DNA from: Lentzea pudingi
GTDB lineage: Bacteria; Actinomycetota; Actinomycetes; Mycobacteriales; Pseudonocardiaceae
Length of the DNA stretch: 64,000 nucleotides
Assembly: GCF_014646255.1 (NCBI RefSeq)
Contig: NZ_BMNC01000005.1
Location: 124,001 to 188,000, forward strand
Direction: 5' to 3'
This document shows, piece by piece, positions 59,963 to 64,000 of this stretch. Positions within the stretch are counted from its first letter, which is position 1; every line of letters begins with the position of its first letter. A model generated the notes under the pieces. The model did not search any database. It was not told the origin of the DNA and worked only from the letters and a program-made list of their open reading frames with translations. The position numbers were made by a program, and so were the translations under genes.

Positions 59963-60679
59963 GTGACGCACCATGAGCACGTGGACAAGGGGAACTCGGT
60001 TCGATTGCTCGTCGTGGACGACGAGCCGCACATCGCTGACCTGGTCGCGACGGTCGCCCGCTACGAGGGCTGGCAGGCCGCGACCGCACTCAACGGCGAA
60101 GAGGCGTTGAGAGAGGCGGCCGAGTTCCAGCCGGACATCGTCGTGCTCGACCTCATGCTGCCTGACCTGGACGGATTCACCGTTCTTGATCGGATGCGGG
60201 CGGCCGGTGCGATGGTCCCGGTGGTCTTCCTGACGGCCCGTGACGGCACCGCCGACCGGGTCGCGGGGCTCACCAGGGGCGGCGACGACTACCTCGTAAA
60301 ACCTTTTTCGGTCGAGGAGCTGATGGCCCGGCTCAGGGCCGTGCTGCGCCGCTCGACGGGTCCGTCGTGGAAGCGTTCGGTGCTGAAGGTGTCCGATCTG
60401 GTGATGGACGAGGACACGCGAGAGGTCCGTCGCGGCGGCAAGCTCGTGACGCTGACGCCGACCGAGTACGAGCTGCTGCGGTACCTGATGCGGCGCTCGC
60501 CGGCCGTGCTGACGAAGGCGCAGATCCTCGACCACGTGTGGGAGTACGACTTCGGCGGCCGTTCGAACGTGGTCGAGCTCGTCATCTCCCACCTGCGCCG
60601 CAAGCTCGACGACGGCCGCGAGCCGTTGATCCACACCGTGCGCGGTGTGGGGTACGTGCTCCGCCGAGCAGCTGAGTGA
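59963..60679 (+). CDS. OmpR-family response regulator
   Basis: About 238 aa. The receiver domain shows LLVVDDEPH, phospho-Asp in IVVLDLMLPD, the FLTARD Thr and YLVKPFS Lys. The winged-helix DNA-binding domain has LTPTEYELLRYLMRRSPAVL and VVELVISHLRRKLDD and ends RGVGYVLRRA. GTG at 59963 or 59981 are possible starts. It overlaps the kinase gene (GTGA) and diverges from the flavin electron-transfer operon, a plausible target. Confidence 0.92.
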   Translation: MTHHEHVDKGNSVRLLVVDDEPHIADLVATVARYEGWQAATALNGEEALREAAEFQPDIVVLDLMLPDLDGFTVLDRMRAAGAMVPVVFLTARDGTADRVAGLTRGGDDYLVKPFSVEELMARLRAVLRRSTGPSWKRSVLKVSDLVMDEDTREVRRGGKLVTLTPTEYELLRYLMRRSPAVLTKAQILDHVWEYDFGGRSNVVELVISHLRRKLDDGREPLIHTVRGVGYVLRRAAE

Positions 60680-62103
60680 GCACCTCGATGAAGTTCCGGT
60701 TGAAGCCGGTCCGCGACTGGCGTCTCGGCACCCGCCTCGCCCTGGGCCTGGGCGCGCTCGCGCTGACGGTGTTCGTGATCGTCGGCTGGGTCATGGTCAC
60801 GTCGATGAAGGACTTCCTCGACCGCCGCCTCGACGACCAGATGATCATCAGCCAGCAGGGCTCGGTGAAGGAGCTGGAGTACTCCGGCAAGATCACCAAG
60901 ATCCCGCCGGACTGGTTCGCGGTCGTCTACAAGATCGACGGCGGTGAGCTGCGGCCTCAGCCCGGCGACCAGCAGCCAGAGGACCGCGAGGAGTTCGACG
61001 CGCTCGCCAAGAGGGCGCTGACCGCGGACGAGTTCCAGACCGAGTACCTGCGCGACGAGGGCAAGTTCCGGCTGCGCGCCTGCCAGGTGATCAAGGGCGA
61101 GTACATCGTGGTCAGCGCGGCCCCGATGCAGGACCGCGACGGCACGATCTCCCAGCTGGTCACGGTCGGGGTGATCGCGTTCCTGGCCGCGCTGGTCGCG
61201 TTGGTCGTGGGTGGTCAGGCGTTGATCCGCAAGGGCATGCAGCCGTTGTCGGACATGGCCGACACCGCGCACGACATCTCGTCGCACGACCTCACCGACT
61301 CGGGCGACCTCACCGTGCGCGTGGACGGACGCGGCGGTGGCGTCGAGGTCGAGGAATTGCGCGAGGCGTTCAACAAGATGCTCGCGCACATCGACTCTTC
61401 TTTGGCCGCCCGCACGGCCGCAGAGCAACGCCTGCGCCGGTTCATCGCCGACGCCTCGCACGAGCTACGCACGCCCCTCACGTCGTTGCGCGGCTACGCC
61501 GACCTCTTCCGGTACGCGGCGGCCAACGAACCGGGCGAGCGCGAGAAGCACCTGGAGAAGCTGCGGTCGGAGGCCTCGCGCATGAGCGTGCTGCTCGACG
61601 ACCTGTTGTTGCTGGCCCGCCTGGACTCCGCGGCGACCGAACCGCCGTTGCGCCCGGAGGAGCTGGACCTGTCGGTGGTCGCGGAGGCGGCGGCGGACGC
61701 GTTCCGCGCGGGCAGGCCGTCCCACGAACTGTCCCTGGACGCCGACACCGTGCGCATGACCGCCGACCCGACGCGACTGCGGCAGGTGCTCGACAACCTG
61801 CTGACCAACGCGGCCGTGCACACGCCGGCGGGCACGTCGGTGGCGTTGAAGGTGACGGCGGAGAACGGCTGGGCGGTGATCAGGGTGAGCGACACCGGCC
61901 CCGGCATCCCGGCCGCGGACCAGGCGCGGATCTTCGACAGATTCTACCGCGTGGACGACTCGCGGACCCGCCAGCGCGGCGGCAGCGGCCTGGGGCTCGC
62001 CGTGGTCCAGTCGCTGGTGGAGGCGCACGGCGGCACGATCGAGCTGGCCAGCCGGCCGGGGTCGACGGTGTTCACGATCCGTCTCCCCCGGCACCAGGCC
62101 TAG
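60676..62103 (+). CDS. Sensor histidine kinase
   Basis: A 475-aa HK. Two membrane spans (about 22-44 and 160-185) enclose a ~115-residue extracytoplasmic sensor region. A HAMP linker leads to the H-box FIADASHELRTPLTSLRGYA, then N-box LRQVLDNLLTNAAVHTP, G1 VSDTGPGIP, F-box IFDRFYRVDD and G2 GGSGLGLAVV. The sensor region matches no recognised fold. It pairs with the response regulator upstream. The stop is 1 bp from the next convergent gene. Confidence 0.93.
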   Translation: MSTSMKFRLKPVRDWRLGTRLALGLGALALTVFVIVGWVMVTSMKDFLDRRLDDQMIISQQGSVKELEYSGKITKIPPDWFAVVYKIDGGELRPQPGDQQPEDREEFDALAKRALTADEFQTEYLRDEGKFRLRACQVIKGEYIVVSAAPMQDRDGTISQLVTVGVIAFLAALVALVVGGQALIRKGMQPLSDMADTAHDISSHDLTDSGDLTVRVDGRGGGVEVEELREAFNKMLAHIDSSLAARTAAEQRLRRFIADASHELRTPLTSLRGYADLFRYAAANEPGEREKHLEKLRSEASRMSVLLDDLLLLARLDSAATEPPLRPEELDLSVVAEAAADAFRAGRPSHELSLDADTVRMTADPTRLRQVLDNLLTNAAVHTPAGTSVALKVTAENGWAVIRVSDTGPGIPAADQARIFDRFYRVDDSRTRQRGGSGLGLAVVQSLVEAHGGTIELASRPGSTVFTIRLPRHQA

Positions 62104-62104
62104 A

Positions 62105-63133
62105 TCATTCGGCCTGCGAGCTCGTCGCCCACAGGTCGATGCCCGACTCGACGGCGTACTTGTCGATCTCGGCGAGCTCGTCGTCGGTCAGCGGCGGCGC
62201 CTGCAGGGCCGCGAGGTTCTGCTCCAGCTGCCCGACCGAGGACGCGCCGATCAACGCCGACGTGACGCGCGGGTCGCGGATCGTCCACGTGAGCGCGAGC
62301 TGGGCCAGCGACTGCCCGCGCGACTTCGCGACCTCGTTGAGCGACCGGATGCGGCCGAGGTTCTGCTCGGTCAGCAGGTCCGTCGACAGCGACTTGCCCT
62401 GCGACGCGCGCGACCCCTCGGGCACCCCGTCGAGGTAGCGGTCGGTCAGCATGCCCTGCGCGAGCGGCGAGAACGCGATGCAGCCGGCGCCGACCTCCTC
62501 CAGCGTGTCCAGCAGCTCCGGCTCGATCCAGCGGTTGAGCATCGAGTACGACGGCTGGTGGATCAGCAACGGCACGCCAGCGCTCTTGAGGAGTTGGGCG
62601 GCCTCGCGGGTCTTCGCGGGCGAGTACGACGAGATGCCGACGTAGAGCGCCTTGCCCTGCTGGACCGCGCTGACCAACGCGCCCATGGTTTCTTCGAGCG
62701 GCGTCTCCGGGTCGAACCGGTGCGAGTAGAAGATGTCGACGTAGTCGAGGCCCATCCGGGTCAGCGACTGGTCGAGGGAGCTGAGCAGGTACTTGCGGCT
62801 GCCCCACTCGCCGTACGGCCCGTCCCACATGTCGTAGCCGGCCTTGGTCGAAACCACGAGCTCGTCGCGGTACGGCCTGAGATCATCCTTGAGGATCTGC
62901 CCGAACGTGATCTCCGCCGAACCGTAGGGCGGACCGTAGTTGTTGGCGAGGTCGAAGTGCGTGACACCGAGGTCGAACGCCCTCCGCGCAATCCCGCGGC
63001 CCAGTTCGTAGGGCCGGTCACCGCCGAAGTTGTGCCACAGGCCGAGCGAGATGGCGGGCAGCTTGAGGCCGCTGCGTCCCGTCCGCCGGTAAGTCATCTG
63101 GTCGTAGCGCGCGCTATCCGCGAGGTAGGACAT
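62105..63133 (-). CDS. Aldo-keto reductase, YghZ-like
   Basis: A 342-aa AKR14-type enzyme close to L-glyceraldehyde 3-phosphate reductase. The HFDLANNYGPPYGSAEITFG (Asp, Tyr), VVSTKAGYDMWDGPYGEWGS (Lys) and YVDIFYSHRFDPETP (His) segments are typical. Reduces small aldehydes such as methylglyoxal with NADPH. ATG at 63133 lies 10 bp from a divergent start; the longer upstream frame is antisense to that gene. Confidence 0.9.
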   Translation of the reverse strand: MSYLADSARYDQMTYRRTGRSGLKLPAISLGLWHNFGGDRPYELGRGIARRAFDLGVTHFDLANNYGPPYGSAEITFGQILKDDLRPYRDELVVSTKAGYDMWDGPYGEWGSRKYLLSSLDQSLTRMGLDYVDIFYSHRFDPETPLEETMGALVSAVQQGKALYVGISSYSPAKTREAAQLLKSAGVPLLIHQPSYSMLNRWIEPELLDTLEEVGAGCIAFSPLAQGMLTDRYLDGVPEGSRASQGKSLSTDLLTEQNLGRIRSLNEVAKSRGQSLAQLALTWTIRDPRVTSALIGASSVGQLEQNLAALQAPPLTDDELAEIDKYAVESGIDLWATSSQAE

Positions 63134-63143
63134 GGTGCCCACA

Positions 63144-64000
63144 ATGTCACGTCCTAACGAGACAGTGCAGGACATGAATCGCGCCGCTGAGGCGGGTGAG
63201 GTGCTCAACCTCTCACGGCGTGGGAACAACGTGGTGCCGGCCACGGCGATCCGGGATCTGGTGCGGTCGGGCGACGTGGATCCGCGCGGGCTGCGGGTGC
63301 GAGGGGCGCGAGTCACCGGCGCGCTGAACCTCGACTTCATCACCACCTCGACGGCACTGCAGCTGGACGACTGCGTCTTCGAGGAACCGCTCTCACTGCA
63401 CGACGCCGACCTGCCGGCGCTGTCGCTCGACGGGTCGACGTTGCCCGAGATGAACGCGGAGAACCTGCGCACCCGCTACCTCACGATGGAACGCACCCGT
63501 TGCACCGGGACCGTCGACCTGGAGAACGCGCGCATCGACGGTTCGTTCCTGCTGGACGACGCCATGTTGAGACGGTTGTTCGCGTCCGGACTGCACGTCA
63601 CCAGGACCATGTGCGCCGACCGGTTGTTCACGCACCGGATGTGGCTCGACGGCTGCGAGATCGGCGGCGACCTGGACCTCTGGAACGCGGTGATCGTCAA
63701 CGACGACCGGTTCGCGTTCTACGCCAACAACGCGAGGATCGGCGGGGACATCAGGCTCGTCCGCGCGTTCGTCAAGTCGGGCGGCGAGGGCTCGGCCGTG
63801 GTGCTGACCGACGCCACGTGCCGCATGCTGCGGCTGCAGGACACGGTGCTGCGGGCGGCATCGGGTTCGGCGCTCCTGCTCGACGGCGCCGAGTTCGCCC
63901 AGGAGGTCTGCCTGCTCGGGCTCGACGCCCGCTCCTCCGGCGAGGACGCCGTCCGCATGACCGACACGCACGTCGGCGCCGGGCTGATCGTCCAGGGAAC
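63144..64000 (+). CDS. Pentapeptide-repeat-like hypothetical protein, 3'-truncated
   Basis: An open frame without a stop up to the window edge (285 codons seen). It reads MSRPNETVQDMNRAAEAGEV, then VVPATAIRDLVRSGDVDPRG, followed by short repeats of A(N)L-type strands such as VTGALNLDF, LQLDDCVFEEP, LSLDGSTLP and IGGDLDLWNAVI. This fits a right-handed beta-helix of actinobacterial proteins sometimes named membrane-associated oxidoreductase; no redox motif is seen. An alternative ATG at 63174 would leave room for a promoter. Confidence 0.75.
   Translation, partial: MSRPNETVQDMNRAAEAGEVLNLSRRGNNVVPATAIRDLVRSGDVDPRGLRVRGARVTGALNLDFITTSTALQLDDCVFEEPLSLHDADLPALSLDGSTLPEMNAENLRTRYLTMERTRCTGTVDLENARIDGSFLLDDAMLRRLFASGLHVTRTMCADRLFTHRMWLDGCEIGGDLDLWNAVIVNDDRFAFYANNARIGGDIRLVRAFVKSGGEGSAVVLTDATCRMLRLQDTVLRAASGSALLLDGAEFAQEVCLLGLDARSSGEDAVRMTDTHVGAGLIVQG

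Noticed and set aside
59846..60634. N-terminal extension of the ferric-reductase ORF to 715 aa
   Set aside because: It is antisense to the response regulator; GAGGAG before the GTG at 59845 marks the real start.
1..64000. tRNA/rRNA genes, CRISPR arrays, IS elements, integrases, attachment sites, replication origin
   Set aside because: No supporting sequence signature was seen on either strand.

Overview
The window reads as chromosomal DNA of a high-GC actinobacterium. Dense GC-rich third positions, frequent GTG/TTG starts, ATGA/GTGA stop-start overlaps, leaderless-looking promoters, DUF397/XRE pairs, an AfsR-type regulator and a DasR-type aminosugar regulon together suggest Pseudonocardiales (Lentzea/Saccharothrix-like). 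That taxonomic placement is inference. No rRNA, tRNA, CRISPR array, IS element, phage or plasmid genes were recognised. Both ends cut through genes (thiD at the left, a pentapeptide-like protein at the right).

Layout. (1) 1-4000: thiamine locus: thiD end, a MarR gene, thiOSG on the minus strand behind a TPP riboswitch, and divergent thiE. A 163-bp imperfect palindrome forms the 3' end of thiO. (2) 4000-10200: LigB-type dioxygenase, a TetR/quinone-reductase divergent pair, a secreted S1 protease with a long structured leader, a small membrane protein, and two translationally coupled threonine-dehydratase paralogues. (3) 10200-19600: N-acetylglucosamine/chitobiose regulon: DasR-like GntR with a coupled MFS exporter, divergent dasABC, NagZ-like hexosaminidase, SIS-domain deaminase, and nagA. 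DasR-like sites (dre) lie before dasA and nagA. (4) 19700-30800: FCD-type GntR, LysR/dapA, and a nine-gene minus-strand operon for non-phosphorylative L-fucose uptake and oxidation. A 15-bp palindrome lies at its promoter and a similar one before the GntR gene. (5) 30800-35600: large secreted S8 protease, GlcNAc-kinase-like gene, LysR.

(6) 35600-39000: three-gene cluster resembling griI/griH (3-amino-4-hydroxybenzoate synthesis) plus an adenylating enzyme. (7) 39000-44000: XRE/DUF397 pair, then a tightly coupled YbaB-like, WXG100-like, 418-aa and membrane-protein set that looks like type VII secretion cargo, and a DUF3159 gene. (8) 44100-50830: ROK regulator, sugar ABC transporter, GH4 glycosidase and sugar kinase, with the gene order of the Streptomyces csnR-K chitosan-oligosaccharide operon. 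Three tandem hairpins with diverged stems and a conserved loop follow, ended by a strong terminator. (9) 51000-57000: small secreted protein, SGNH hydrolase, polysaccharide deacetylase, AfsR-like regulator, ADP-ribosylglycohydrolase. (10) 57200-62100: ApbE, FMN-binding protein and ferric-reductase-like membrane protein (extracytoplasmic flavin electron transfer), divergent from a two-component system. (11) aldo-keto reductase and the truncated last gene.

Much of the window serves scavenging of chitin, chitosan and fucose-type sugars through three ABC importers with dedicated repressors. The candidates for undescribed biology are the triple-hairpin RNA, the aminohydroxybenzoate mini-cluster, the WXG-type module, the palindromic element in thiO and the S1-protease leader.
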